Shown here: piece after piece, positions 37,111 through 46,189 of the stretch | How positions within the stretch are numbered: position 1 is the stretch's first letter | Layout of the letters: every line of letters begins with the position of its first letter | Source of the DNA: Mediterraneibacter faecis JCM 15917 | GTDB lineage: Bacteria > Bacillota > Clostridia > Lachnospirales > Lachnospiraceae | Length of the DNA stretch: 64,000 nucleotides | NCBI GenBank assembly: GCA_001312505.1 | Contig: BBDW01000001.1 | Span: forward strand, 248,001 to 312,000 | Direction of reading: 5' to 3' | The notes under the pieces: model-generated | Told to the model about the DNA's origin: nothing | What the model saw: the letters and a program-made list of their open reading frames with translations, nothing else | Database searches by the model: none | Made by a program: the position numbers and the translations under genes

Positions 37111-38170
37111 ACAGATGTTAGAAGAGTCATTTAAAACAATTCACAATGGAGAGGTTGTCGAAGGTACAGTAATCGACGTGAAACCGGATGAGATTATCCT
37201 GAACATTGGATATAAAGCAGACGGTATCATTACAAAGAGCGAATATTCCAACGATCAGTCTCTTGACCTTACAACAGTTGTATCCGTAGGTGATACAATG
37301 ACAGTTAAGGTACTGAAAGTAAATGACGGAGAGGGTCAGGTTCTTCTTACATATAAGAGACTGGCTGCAGAAAAAGGAAATGAGAGACTGCGCGAAGCAT
37401 ATGAAAACCACGAAGTGCTGAAAGCTACAGTTACACAGATTCTTGGCGGCGGTATTTGTACAACAGTTGATGAAGTAAGAGTATTTATCCCGGCAAGCCT
37501 TGTTTCCGATTCTTATGAGAAAGATCTCAGCAAGTATGAAGGACAGGAAATCGAATTCGTAATCAGCGAGTTCAACCCGAGAAGAAACCGTGTGATCGGT
37601 GATAGAAGACAGCTTCTTGTAGCAGAGCGTGCTGAGAAGCAGAAAGAGCTGTTCGCGAAACTCAATGTTGGTGATACAGTAGAAGGAACTGTTAAGAATG
37701 TAACAGATTTCGGAGCATTCGTTGACCTTGGTGGTGTTGACGGACTTCTTCACATCTCAGAGATGTCATGGGGGGGAAGAGTTGACAATCCGAAGAAAGT
37801 ATTCCATGTAGGAGATACACTGAAAGTTCTTGTAAAAGACATTCATGATACAAAGATTGCGCTCAGCCTGAAATTCCCAGAGACAAATCCATGGGTAAAT
37901 GCAGCAGAAGATTTCGCTGTAGGTACAGTAGTTACAGGAAAAGTTGCACGTATGACAGACTTTGGTGCATTCGTAGAACTTGCACCGGGAGTTGACGCAC
38001 TTCTTCATGTATCCCAGATTTCAAGAGCTCATGTTGAGAAACCATCTGATGTTCTTGCAATCGGACAGGAAATCACAGCTAAGATCGTTGATCTTAACGA
38101 AGCAGAGAAGAAGATCAGCCTGAGCATGAAAGCTCTTGAGGCTGACAACGCTGGAGAGACAGAGGAATAA
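37091..38170 (+). CDS. rpsA: S1 RNA-binding domain protein, ribosomal protein S1-like
   Basis: 359 aa with four S1 OB-folds: about 18-85 (EVVEGTVIDVKPDEIILNIG), 104-165, 189-258 (TVEGTVKNVTDFGAFVDLGGVDGLLHISEMSW) and 274-345 (VVTGKVARMTDFGAFVELAPGVDALLHVSQIS). Binds mRNA; short S1 forms are usual in clostridia. ATG 37091 with GAGGAGG lying inside the ispH 3' end is chosen over 37073. Many related genomes annotate IspH and S1 as one fused protein; here the two frames differ. A G7 tract (37770-37776) gives SWGGRV. Confidence 0.93.
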   Translation: MSELSFEQMLEESFKTIHNGEVVEGTVIDVKPDEIILNIGYKADGIITKSEYSNDQSLDLTTVVSVGDTMTVKVLKVNDGEGQVLLTYKRLAAEKGNERLREAYENHEVLKATVTQILGGGICTTVDEVRVFIPASLVSDSYEKDLSKYEGQEIEFVISEFNPRRNRVIGDRRQLLVAERAEKQKELFAKLNVGDTVEGTVKNVTDFGAFVDLGGVDGLLHISEMSWGGRVDNPKKVFHVGDTLKVLVKDIHDTKIALSLKFPETNPWVNAAEDFAVGTVVTGKVARMTDFGAFVELAPGVDALLHVSQISRAHVEKPSDVLAIGQEITAKIVDLNEAEKKISLSMKALEADNAGETEE

Positions 38171-38190
38171 GATATAAATTATTTTTTAGA

Positions 38191-38217
38191 AGAACCTGCC
38201 ATTGGCAGGTTCTTTTT
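38191..38217 (+). terminator. Intrinsic terminator after rpsA
   Basis: AGAACCTGCC pairs with GGCAGGTTCT around a 3-nt loop, followed by TTTTT. Confidence 0.9.
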
Positions 38218-38367
38218 CTGTTAAAAATTCGACAAGATGTATAGCGAAAGATACAAGAATTATTACATATTTGCTAGATTTTCAGAGCGCATTCTAGTAA
38301 AATAAGTATTACAAAATTAAAATATTATTGTTGTAATGACAATGATAAAAGAAAGGAAGGAAATGAG

Positions 38368-39687
38368 ATGGGGCTTTTGACATTTAAAGGCGGAATCCAT
38401 CCAGATGATGGAAAACGTTTTTCAAAGGATCAGCCGATCAGACCTGTAGTACCTCAGGGTGAACTGGTCTATCCACTTTCACAGCATATAGGAGCACCGG
38501 CTAAACCGGTAGTTAAGAAAGGCGATTGTGTGCTGAAAGGACAGTTGATTGCTGAAGCGGGAGGATTTGTATCTTCTCCGATCTATTCATCTGTCTCCGG
38601 TAAAGTGAAAGGATTGGAACAACGTTTTAATCCAACTGGATCCCAGGTGGAGTGCATTGTTGTAGAAAACGATGGAGAGTATAAGGAAGTTGAATATGAA
38701 CCGGTAAAGCCTTTGGAAGAGATGACAAGGGAAGAAATCATTAATAAGATTGGAGATGCCGGAATCGTAGGAATGGGTGGTGCAGGATTCCCTACAAAGG
38801 TAAAGCTTTCTCCGAAGGAACCGGATAAGATAGAATATATTATTGCAAACTGTGCTGAGTGTGAACCTTATATCACTGCAGATTACAGAAGAATGCTCGA
38901 GTATACAGAAGATCTTGTCAGCGGAATGAAGGTCATCCTTTCTTTATTCCCAAATGCAAGAGGTGTTTTTGCTGTAGAGGATAACAAGAAAGATTGTATT
39001 GAAAAGTTACAGAAAGCAGTTTCCGGCGATCCAAGAATTGATGTGAAAGCATTGATGACAAAATATCCACAGGGGGCAGAACGTCAGTTGATCTATGCAG
39101 TGACAAAACGAGCAATCAATTCTACCATGCTTCCGGCAGATGCAGGATGTATTGTTGATAACGTGGAGACTTTGATTGGAATCCACAATGCGGTAATCAA
39201 AGGAAAACCGTTGATGGAACGTGTTGTTACAGTGAGCGGCGATGCAGTTGAAAAACCAGGAAACTTTATGGCTCCTTTTGGAATAAACCACAGAGAGCTG
39301 GTTGAGGCAGCAGGAGGTTTGAAAGCGGAACCGCAGAAACTGATCTCCGGAGGACCGATGATGGGATTTGCCATGGTGACAATGGATGCACCGGTTACAA
39401 AGACTTCTTCCTCTATTCTGCTTTTTAAAGAAGACGTTGTGGCAAAGAGTCTTGAGACTGCATGTATTAACTGTGGAAGATGTGTGGAGATCTGTCCAAG
39501 CAGAATTATTCCATCCAGACTTGCAGACTTTTCAAAGAGAAAAGATGAGGCATCTTTTGTTGCATGGAATGGATTGGAATGTGTGGAATGTGGTTCCTGC
39601 AGTTATGTCTGTCCGGCGAAACGTCAGCTGAAACAGGCAATTGGTTCAATGCGTAAGACAGCATTGGCGAATAGAAAGAAGAAATAA
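38368..39687 (+). CDS. rnfC: Rnf complex subunit RnfC
   Basis: NADH-binding, peripheral 4Fe-4S subunit of the ion-pumping ferredoxin:NAD+ oxidoreductase. 439 aa. It starts GLLTFKGGIHPDDGKRFS, has the NADH-site region GDAGIVGMGGAGFPTKVKL near 128-147 and two cluster motifs, CINCGRCVEICP near 369 and CVECGSCSYVCP near 408. First gene of a tight rnfCDGEAB operon. GAAAGGAAGGAAATGAG precedes the start. Confidence 0.97.
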   Translation: MGLLTFKGGIHPDDGKRFSKDQPIRPVVPQGELVYPLSQHIGAPAKPVVKKGDCVLKGQLIAEAGGFVSSPIYSSVSGKVKGLEQRFNPTGSQVECIVVENDGEYKEVEYEPVKPLEEMTREEIINKIGDAGIVGMGGAGFPTKVKLSPKEPDKIEYIIANCAECEPYITADYRRMLEYTEDLVSGMKVILSLFPNARGVFAVEDNKKDCIEKLQKAVSGDPRIDVKALMTKYPQGAERQLIYAVTKRAINSTMLPADAGCIVDNVETLIGIHNAVIKGKPLMERVVTVSGDAVEKPGNFMAPFGINHRELVEAAGGLKAEPQKLISGGPMMGFAMVTMDAPVTKTSSSILLFKEDVVAKSLETACINCGRCVEICPSRIIPSRLADFSKRKDEASFVAWNGLECVECGSCSYVCPAKRQLKQAIGSMRKTALANRKKK

Positions 39688-39703
39688 GAGAGGTTGAAGT
39701 AAA

Positions 39704-40636
39704 GTGAACGAGAAATATAACGTATCTTCTTCGCCGCATATCCGTGATAAAGTGACAAGCAGCAACATTATGCTTTATGTTGTGATCGCACTTCTTCCGG
39801 CTACATTTTTCGGAATCTGGAATTTCCGTCATGAGAATGCCTGGATTCTTGTAGTTGTTACAACGGCAGCGGCTGTTTTATCTGAGTATCTTTATGAAAA
39901 ATTAATGCATAAGCCAATTACGATCAATGATTTCAGTGCGGTTGTAACAGGACTTCTGCTCGCATTGAATCTTCCTCCGACACTCCCGTGGTGGATGGGT
40001 GTGCTTGGTGCAGTATTTGCTATCATTGTTGTGAAACAGTTGTTTGGAGGACTTGGACAGAACTTCATGAACCCTGCATTGGGAGCACGTTGTTTTCTGC
40101 TGATCTGTTTTGCAGGAAAGATGACTTATTTTGTTTACGACGGAGTGACAGGACCGACTCCTCTAGCAGAACTGAAAGCAGGAGAAACAGTGAATACATT
40201 GTCTATGCTTCTCGGAAATATCAGAGGAACAATCGGAGAGACTTCTGTAGTTGCAATTATGATCGGTGCAATGTTCCTGATTCTTATGGGTGTAATTGAT
40301 CTTAGAATTCCTGGAACTTACATTGTGACATTTGTGATTTTTATCACATTGTTTGGAGGACATGGATTCGATCCTCAGTACATCACAGCGCATCTTTGTG
40401 GTGGTGGTCTGATGCTTGGAGCATGGTTTATGGCAACAGATTATGTAACATCTCCGATCACGAGCAAAGGAAAGATCCTTTTTGGAATCTGTCTTGGATG
40501 TCTGACGGGTCTGTTCCGTCTTTTTGGTGGATCAGCAGAAGGAGTTTCCTATGCGATCATCATCAGTAACCTTTTAGTTCCATTGATCGAGAAGGTTACT
40601 CTTCCAAAACCATTTGGTAAAGGAGGAGAGAAGTAA
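39704..40636 (+). CDS. rnfD: Rnf complex subunit RnfD
   Basis: Membrane subunit with covalently bound FMN; 310 aa and about 9-10 helices. The expected flavinylation region reads YDGVTGPTPLAELKAG near residues 145-160, i.e. T-G-P-T where many RnfD proteins have T-G-A-T. GTG start with GAGAGG. Its stop overlaps the rnfG start (TAATG). ApbE, needed to attach FMN, is encoded just beyond the operon. Confidence 0.96.
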   Translation: MNEKYNVSSSPHIRDKVTSSNIMLYVVIALLPATFFGIWNFRHENAWILVVVTTAAAVLSEYLYEKLMHKPITINDFSAVVTGLLLALNLPPTLPWWMGVLGAVFAIIVVKQLFGGLGQNFMNPALGARCFLLICFAGKMTYFVYDGVTGPTPLAELKAGETVNTLSMLLGNIRGTIGETSVVAIMIGAMFLILMGVIDLRIPGTYIVTFVIFITLFGGHGFDPQYITAHLCGGGLMLGAWFMATDYVTSPITSKGKILFGICLGCLTGLFRLFGGSAEGVSYAIIISNLLVPLIEKVTLPKPFGKGGEK

Positions 40637-41250
40637 TGAATAAAATTGTTAAAAACACGTTGATTCTGACAGTAATCACTGTTGTTGCAGGTCTTCTTCT
40701 CGGAGTTGTATATGGTGTGACAAAAGATCCGATCGCTAAAGCACAGGAGGAGGCAAAACAGGAAGCATTTCGTTCTGTTCTTTCAGATGCAGAGACATTT
40801 GAATCGGATACAGAATTTGATGCTGATGCAGCTTCTGCTCTTCTGAAAGAAAATGGATACACTTCAGATGATATTTCTGAGGTGGCTGAGGGAAAAGACG
40901 CTTCCGGTGAGACGGTTGGTTATGTCGTAAATGTTACATCACATGAAGGATACGGCGGAGACATTGATATTTCTGTAGGTATCAGGGAAGATGGAACAGT
41001 AACAGGTATTGAGATGCTCAGTATCAGTGAGACAGCAGGTCTTGGAATGAAAGCTAAGGAAGCAGATTTCAAAGATCAGTTTAAAGATAAGAATGTAGAA
41101 AAGTTTACATATACAAAGACAGGAGAGTCAGGAGATGACATGATCGACGCCATCAGTGGTGCTACGATCACAACCAATGCTGTGACAAATGCAGTAGACT
41201 CTGCACTTGTATATTTTCAAAATGAGTTAGGAGGCGGAAGTAATGAATAA
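40636..41250 (+). CDS. rnfG: Rnf complex subunit RnfG
   Basis: FMN-carrying subunit, 204 aa. An N-terminal helix (8-28) anchors an outer FMN-binding domain with GLGMKAKEADFKDQFKDK and the flavinylation motif SGATITTNAV near residue 175; the Thr of SGAT takes FMN by ApbE. The 3' end overlaps rnfE by 8 nt. Confidence 0.97.
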   Translation: MNKIVKNTLILTVITVVAGLLLGVVYGVTKDPIAKAQEEAKQEAFRSVLSDAETFESDTEFDADAASALLKENGYTSDDISEVAEGKDASGETVGYVVNVTSHEGYGGDIDISVGIREDGTVTGIEMLSISETAGLGMKAKEADFKDQFKDKNVEKFTYTKTGESGDDMIDAISGATITTNAVTNAVDSALVYFQNELGGGSNE

Positions 41251-41959
41251 ATGTACAGAACGGCTGTATAATGGCCTTGTAAAAGAAAATCCGACCTTCG
41301 TTCTTATGCTTGGTATGTGTCCTACACTTGCGGTTACAACATCTGCGATCAACGGTGTTGGTATGGGACTTTCTACAACAGTTGTATTGATCATGTCTAA
41401 CATGTTGATTTCTATGTTGAGAAAGATTATTCCGGATTCTGTCAGAATGCCGGCATTTATCGTTATTGTTGCTTCTTTCGTAACAATTGTACAGTTCCTG
41501 ATGGAAGGATTCGTTCCAAGCCTTTATGATTCACTTGGACTTTATATTCCTCTGATCGTTGTAAACTGTATCATCCTCGGAAGAGCAGAAAGTTATGCTT
41601 CAAAGAATCCGGTTCTTCCTTCTATCTTTGATGGAATCGGTATGGGACTTGGATTTACTGTGGGTCTTACAGCAATCGGTATTGTCAGAGAACTGATCGG
41701 TGCAGGTAAAATCTTTGATATCCGTGTTATGCCGGAATCTTACGAGCCACTGACAATCTTCATCCTTGCACCGGGAGCATTCTTTGTCCTTGCAGGTCTT
41801 GTTGCTTTACAGAATAAAGTAAAGAACAATATGGCAAAGAAAGGAAAGAAGGTTCCGGAGACAGTCGGATGCGGAGAAGGCTGTGCAAGCTGCGGGAATG
41901 CTTCATCCTGCAGTGGAAAGATCTTCCCGACAGGCGAAGAAGACGCAAAGAACGAATAA
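41243..41959 (+). CDS. rnfE: Rnf complex subunit RnfE with Cys-rich C-terminal tail
   Basis: Integral membrane subunit related to NqrD; 238 aa. The core (about 1-200, six helices) has NPTFVLMLGMCPTLAVTTSAINGVGMG with the conserved Cys near the membrane centre. After it comes a 30-residue tail, CGEGCASCGNASSC near 210-223, then an acidic end. RnfE/RsxE of Proteobacteria lack this. The tail could bind metal or an Fe-S centre, which is inference. AGGCGG lies upstream in rnfG. Confidence 0.95.
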   Translation: MNKCTERLYNGLVKENPTFVLMLGMCPTLAVTTSAINGVGMGLSTTVVLIMSNMLISMLRKIIPDSVRMPAFIVIVASFVTIVQFLMEGFVPSLYDSLGLYIPLIVVNCIILGRAESYASKNPVLPSIFDGIGMGLGFTVGLTAIGIVRELIGAGKIFDIRVMPESYEPLTIFILAPGAFFVLAGLVALQNKVKNNMAKKGKKVPETVGCGEGCASCGNASSCSGKIFPTGEEDAKNE

Positions 41960-41974
41960 AGGAGGGGACAGAAA

Positions 41975-42589
41975 GTGAAAGAATTATTATTAATTGCAGT
42001 TGGTTCAGCATTTGTAAATAATGTTGTCCTGAGCCAGTTTCTTGGTATATGTCCGTTCCTCGGTGTATCCAAGAATGTGAAGACTGCTGCCGGAATGGGT
42101 GGAGCGGTTGTATTCGTTATTACGATCGCATCTTTTGTAACTGGATTGATCTATAAGTTTATTCTCGGAAATCCAAATATCATGGGAGGAGAATTATCTT
42201 ACCTGAATACGATTGTATTTATTCTTGTTATCGCAGCACTTGTACAGTTTGTAGAGATGTTCTTAAAGAAAGCGATGCCATCATTATACAATGCGCTCGG
42301 TGTATATCTTCCGCTGATCACAACGAACTGTGCAGTTCTCGGAGTAGCACTGACAAACGTACAGAATGGCTACTATGATGACATGAGTGCAGGTATTGGA
42401 CTTCTCACAGGTGTCGTAAATGGATTTGCTACAGCTGTCGGATTCCTTGTATCAATTGTGCTGATGGCCGGAATTCGCGAGAAGATTGAATACAATGATA
42501 TCAGTGAGTCATTTCAGGGGACTCCGATCGTGCTTGTTACAGCAGGACTGATGGCAATTGCATTTTTCGGATTCTCGGGATTAATTTAG
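41975..42589 (+). CDS. rnfA: Rnf complex subunit RnfA
   Basis: Integral membrane subunit, 204 aa with six helices, related to NqrE. Conserved NNVVLSQFLGICPFLGVS near residues 12-29 and LITTNCAVLGVAL near 109-121 carry the half-channel Cys pair that, with RnfE, holds an intramembrane Fe-S cluster. GTG start behind AGGAGG. rnfB follows after 12 nt. Confidence 0.96.
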   Translation: MKELLLIAVGSAFVNNVVLSQFLGICPFLGVSKNVKTAAGMGGAVVFVITIASFVTGLIYKFILGNPNIMGGELSYLNTIVFILVIAALVQFVEMFLKKAMPSLYNALGVYLPLITTNCAVLGVALTNVQNGYYDDMSAGIGLLTGVVNGFATAVGFLVSIVLMAGIREKIEYNDISESFQGTPIVLVTAGLMAIAFFGFSGLI

Positions 42590-42601
42590 GAGGAAGAGCA
42601 A

Positions 42602-43402
42602 ATGAGTATGACAGGAATTATTTTGGCGGCAGTAGTCGTCGGTGGAACCGGTTTATTCATCGGTGTTTTCCTCGGAATCGCAGGTAAGAAGTTTGCTGTA
42701 AAAGTAGATGAACGTGAAGAAGCGATTTTAGGCGTTCTCCCGGGAAATAACTGTGGTGGATGCGGTTATGCAGGCTGTTCAGGACTTGCAGCTGCAATCG
42801 TAAAAGGTGAAGCAGAAGTCAGTGGATGTCCGGTTGGTGGGGGGGCACCTGTTGCTGCAAAGATCGGTGATATCATGGGTGTTGCAGCAGGCACACAGGA
42901 GAGACAGACCGCTTTTGTAAAATGTGCCGGAACCTGTGAAAAAGCAAGCTTGGATTATGACTACACAGGTATTCAGGATTGTACGATGGCAAGCATGATG
43001 CAGAATGGAGGAGCAAAGGGATGTAATTCAGGATGTCTTGGATTCGGTTCTTGTGTTGCTGCCTGTCCATTTGATGCAATTCATGTAGTAGATGGAATTG
43101 CTGTTGTTGACAAAGAAGCATGTAAAGCATGTGGAAAATGTATTGCAGCATGTCCAAAACACCTGATCGAGCTGATTCCATATGAGCAGAAGACATTTGT
43201 ACGCTGTAATTCCAATGCAAAAGGAAAAGTACAGCTGACAATCTGTCAGGCCGGATGTATCGGATGTCGTCTCTGTGAGAAGAACTGTGAAGCAGGAGCA
43301 ATCACTGTAACGAATTTCCTTGCACATATCGATGCAGATAAATGTACAGAGTGTGGTGTTTGTGTAGAAAAATGCCCGAGAAAGATTATTACGTTACGTT
43401 AA
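42602..43402 (+). CDS. rnfB: Rnf complex subunit RnfB
   Basis: Ferredoxin-accepting subunit, 266 aa. An N-terminal helix is followed by the cluster motif GNNCGGCGYAGCSG, then ferredoxin-type motifs CLGFGSCVAACP, CKACGKCIAACP, CIGCRLCEKNC and CTECGVCVEKCP: several 4Fe-4S centres that pass electrons inward. A G7 tract at 42839-42845 gives CPVGGGAPVAA. Last gene of the operon; a bidirectional terminator follows. Confidence 0.96.
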   Translation: MSMTGIILAAVVVGGTGLFIGVFLGIAGKKFAVKVDEREEAILGVLPGNNCGGCGYAGCSGLAAAIVKGEAEVSGCPVGGGAPVAAKIGDIMGVAAGTQERQTAFVKCAGTCEKASLDYDYTGIQDCTMASMMQNGGAKGCNSGCLGFGSCVAACPFDAIHVVDGIAVVDKEACKACGKCIAACPKHLIELIPYEQKTFVRCNSNAKGKVQLTICQAGCIGCRLCEKNCEAGAITVTNFLAHIDADKCTECGVCVEKCPRKIITLR

Positions 43403-43437
43403 TAATACGACAGGATTTTATTGAAAAAAGAGATCAG

Positions 43438-43476
43438 AAAAGGAAGCTGAAGATTTAAAATGATCAGCTTCCTTTT
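43438..43476. terminator. Bidirectional terminator between rnfB and apbE
   Basis: AAAAGGAAGCTGA (43438-43450) pairs with TCAGCTTCCTTTT (43464-43476), so A/T-runs serve both convergent genes. Confidence 0.88.
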
Positions 43477-43478
43477 CT

Positions 43479-44488
43479 TTAGTTATCAATATCAGTGATT
43501 AAATCGACAGAGTCACTGCTTTTATAAATCGTATTGTCATCGGTAATAAATACAGCCTCTATATTATCCATACTTCGGATAAGTTTTAATCCTTCATCCA
43601 GTCCAAGCGCATAACAGGTTGTGCTTAAGGCATCCCCCCCGTCAACCGATTTGTCAGAGATGATTGTGACCTGGTTTAAGTTATTTTCTATTGGATATCC
43701 TGTAGAAGGGTCAAGGATATGATGGTAAATCTTTCCGTCTTTCTTAAAGTACCGTTCGTAATTTCCGGAAGATACGATGGACTTATCAGATACCGGAAGA
43801 ACCGCCATAACTGTCCCGTCTTCTGCAAATGGTTTCTGGATACCGATCCGGAAGTTGGAACCATCCGTTTTTCCACCGAGTGTCAGTATGTTACCACCGA
43901 GATTGATATAGGCATGTTCTATTCCTTCTTCTACAAGATAATTCTTTACCTGATCTGCAATATAGCCTTTGGCGATACCACCCAGATCAATCTTTGCATA
44001 AGGATCTGACATGGTTACCGTTGTTCCGTTGACCTCTATAGTTTTATAATTGATATGAGTAACTGCTTCGGACAGCTGCTCTGCGTCAGGGATGCTATGA
44101 TCCGCATTATCGTGAAAATTCCAAAGATCACTGGCAGAAGCGATTGTGATATCAAATTTTCCTCCGGAAAGATCCCCCCATAATATTTTCCAAGTTTAAT
44201 TAAATCAGCAGTTTCTTTCGATACAGAAACGGAGGCACCTTGTGCCTGATTGATCTGACTGATTTCACTGGAATCGATCGTAGGACTTAAGAGTTGTTCA
44301 TATTTCTCACAGATATCTTTGCAGCCATCCATGATCTTAGAATCTGCTCCCCCCCAGACTTCAATCTTAACAACGGTGTCGAAATAGGTTCCTGTCATAG
44401 AAAGCGACTGTGACTGATCTTTTGTGGAACATCCGGTCAGCAGAAAAGAAAATGTAAGGAAACAAGCCAGTATTTTTTTGTGTTTCAT
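43479..44488 (-). CDS. apbE: FAD:protein FMN transferase ApbE, lipoprotein (one frameshift)
   Basis: Attaches FMN to a Thr of RnfG and RnfD on the outer face. Starts MKHKKILACFLTFSFLLTGCS, a lipoprotein signal with lipobox LLTGC. TGTYFDTVVKIEVWG and the conserved KIDLGGIAKGYIAD, YINLGGNILTLG, SIVSSGNYERYF, HHILDPSTGYPI follow. The frame breaks at six C near 44172-44177 (four expected), and repair gives KYYGDLSGGKFDI. C7 tracts at 44349-44355 and 43634-43640 add Gly. Joined length is about 336 aa. GGAG lies before the ATG. It faces the Rnf operon it serves. Confidence 0.93.
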
Positions 44489-44633
44489 AAAATCTCCGTT
44501 CTTAATATAAATGAATGATGTGTTTATTATAACGAGGTTTGAATAAAAATACAATCGAACATGTGGTTGCATTCAAAATATGGTTGTGCTATGATGAATT
44601 AGCAAAACCATTATGGAAGAAAGATGGTGCGGA

Positions 44634-44993
44634 ATGAAGAAGAATGACTGGATACTTGCAGCAGCTATTTTTTTTGTAGCTGTTTTAACGATTGGTTTAC
44701 AGCTTTTAAAAACTACAGATGAATACAGTGAAGTAGAGATTCAGGTAAATGGCGAGTTGTATGGAAGATACCGCTTGGAACAGGATCAGGAAATTGATGT
44801 AAATGATAAGAATAAAGTACTCATAAAGGACAGAAAGGTTCGTATGGAAGATGCTGACTGTCCGGATCAGATTTGTGTAAACCACAGAGCAATTTCAAGA
44901 GATGGGGGGGAAAGTATAATCTGCCTGCCGAATCAGACTATAGTAACGATCCGTGGCGGAGAGGAACCGGAGGTGGATGAGATTGCACGGTAG
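44634..44993 (+). CDS. NusG domain II-containing protein
   Basis: A membrane-anchored protein of about 119 aa: a helix at residues 5-24 (WILAAAIFFVAVLTIGLQLL), then a beta domain with CPDQICVNHRAISRDGGESIICLPNQTIVTI. The two Cys and CPDQICV are typical of the family, often found beside rnf and Gx transporter genes. The function is unproven. A G7 tract at 44904-44910 adds a Gly. The 3' end overlaps the next gene by 17 nt. Confidence 0.85.
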   Translation: MKKNDWILAAAIFFVAVLTIGLQLLKTTDEYSEVEIQVNGELYGRYRLEQDQEIDVNDKNKVLIKDRKVRMEDADCPDQICVNHRAISRDGGESIICLPNQTIVTIRGGEEPEVDEIAR

Positions 44994-45482
44994 AAAAGTA
45001 GCGATATTTGGCGTATTTACAGCATTGGCATTGATTTTTAGCTATGTGGAACTTTTGATTCCGATTAATTTCGGAATACCGGGAGCAAAACTTGGTCTGG
45101 CGAATCTTATGACAGTTCTTGTTCTGTACAAGATGGGGGATAAAAGAGGCACTGGCACTTTCCGTGACAAGGATTATTTTATCGGGCTTCATGTTCGGAA
45201 ATCTGTTTGGTATTCTATATAGTTTATCAGGAGGACTTTTGAGTTTCCTTGTTATGGTTCTCCTTAAGAAATCAGACAGGTTCAGTGTTGCCGGAGTCAG
45301 TATTGGTGGAGGTACAGCACATAATATCGGGCAGCTTCTTGTTGCAATGGTTGTTGTACAGACATATCAGGTGGGGGTATTATCTGCCGGTTTTGTTAGT
45401 GGCAGGAGAAGTGACCGGGCTGCTGATCGGACTTGTGGCAAAAGAAGTTTTAAAAAGGATCCAGGGAATTTCTCTGGTATAA
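44977..45482 (+). CDS. Gx transporter family / heptaprenyl diphosphate synthase component I-like membrane protein (two frameshifts)
   Basis: About 168-aa multi-helix membrane protein, MRLHGRKVAIFGVFTALALIFSYVELLIP at the start and the Gly-rich PGAKLGLANLMTVLVLYKMG. Five G at 45135-45139 (four expected) shift the frame, after which ALALSVTRIILSGFMFGNLFGILYSLSGG and GVSIGGGTAHNIGQLL continue. Five G at 45373-45377 (four expected) shift it again to YYLPVLLVAGEVTGLLIGLVAKEVLKRI. Start follows GGAGGTG. The family is often linked to Rnf/ApbE loci; its substrate is not known. Confidence 0.85.
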
Positions 45483-45533
45483 TTATTATGGAAGCGTTGC
45501 GGTTTTGGTGCAGCGGGAAAAGGATAGAGGAAG

Positions 45534-46142
45534 ATGATATCATATATTAGAGGTGAACTGGCAGCAGTCCAGGAGCAGAAAGCGATTGTGGAAGCGGGTG
45601 GAATCGGATACGGAATTTATATGTCGCAGCAGACATTATCCATGCTTCCGGCAGTTGGGGAAGAAGTGAAAATTCATACATATCTCAACGTGCGTGAGGA
45701 TGCAATGCAATTATATGGATTTCTAACAGGCGAAGATCTTCAGGTTTTCAGACTGTTGATCGGTGTCAGCGGGATCGGACCGAAAGCCGGGTTGAATATT
45801 CTTTCCTGCCTTTCTCCGGATGAACTTCGTTTTGCCGTGCTGGCCGGAGATGTAAAAACAATTTCATCAGCTCCTGGAATTGGGAAGAAGACCGCGGAAA
45901 AGCTGATTCTGGAGTTGAAAGATAAGATGAGCATTGAGGATGTTCTGGAACAGGCAGCACATGGCAGTGAACAGTCAAAAGAAATTGAGGCGACAGATAC
46001 CGGAATGCAGGCGGAAGCGGTACAGGCACTGACAGCACTTGGTTATGGAAGTGCAGAGAGTTTACGTGCAGTGAAGAAGGTATCTGTTGATTGTGCGAGT
46101 GTAGAAGATCTTTTGAGAGAAGCGTTAAAGAATCTGCTCTGA
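45534..46142 (+). CDS. ruvA: Holliday junction branch migration protein RuvA
   Basis: DNA-binding tetramer that targets RuvB to Holliday junctions; 202 aa. The N-terminal OB-fold (1-65) is followed by helix-hairpin-helix motifs LIGVSGIGPKAGLNIL and ISSAPGIGKKTAEKLILELKDK, and the C-terminal RuvB-binding helices contain EAVQALTALGYGSAESLRAV. ruvB follows after 47 nt. I see no LexA box just upstream. Confidence 0.97.
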   Translation: MISYIRGELAAVQEQKAIVEAGGIGYGIYMSQQTLSMLPAVGEEVKIHTYLNVREDAMQLYGFLTGEDLQVFRLLIGVSGIGPKAGLNILSCLSPDELRFAVLAGDVKTISSAPGIGKKTAEKLILELKDKMSIEDVLEQAAHGSEQSKEIEATDTGMQAEAVQALTALGYGSAESLRAVKKVSVDCASVEDLLREALKNLL

Positions 46143-46189
46143 ACAGTTACAAAATTTGAAGTAAAGAGTTATGAAATGAGAGGTCGGTT

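Noticed and set aside
38221..38367. Rex operator before rnfC
   Set aside because: No TTGTTAA-N4-TTAACAA-like palindrome; only a weak ATTGT-N7-ACAAT repeat is present.
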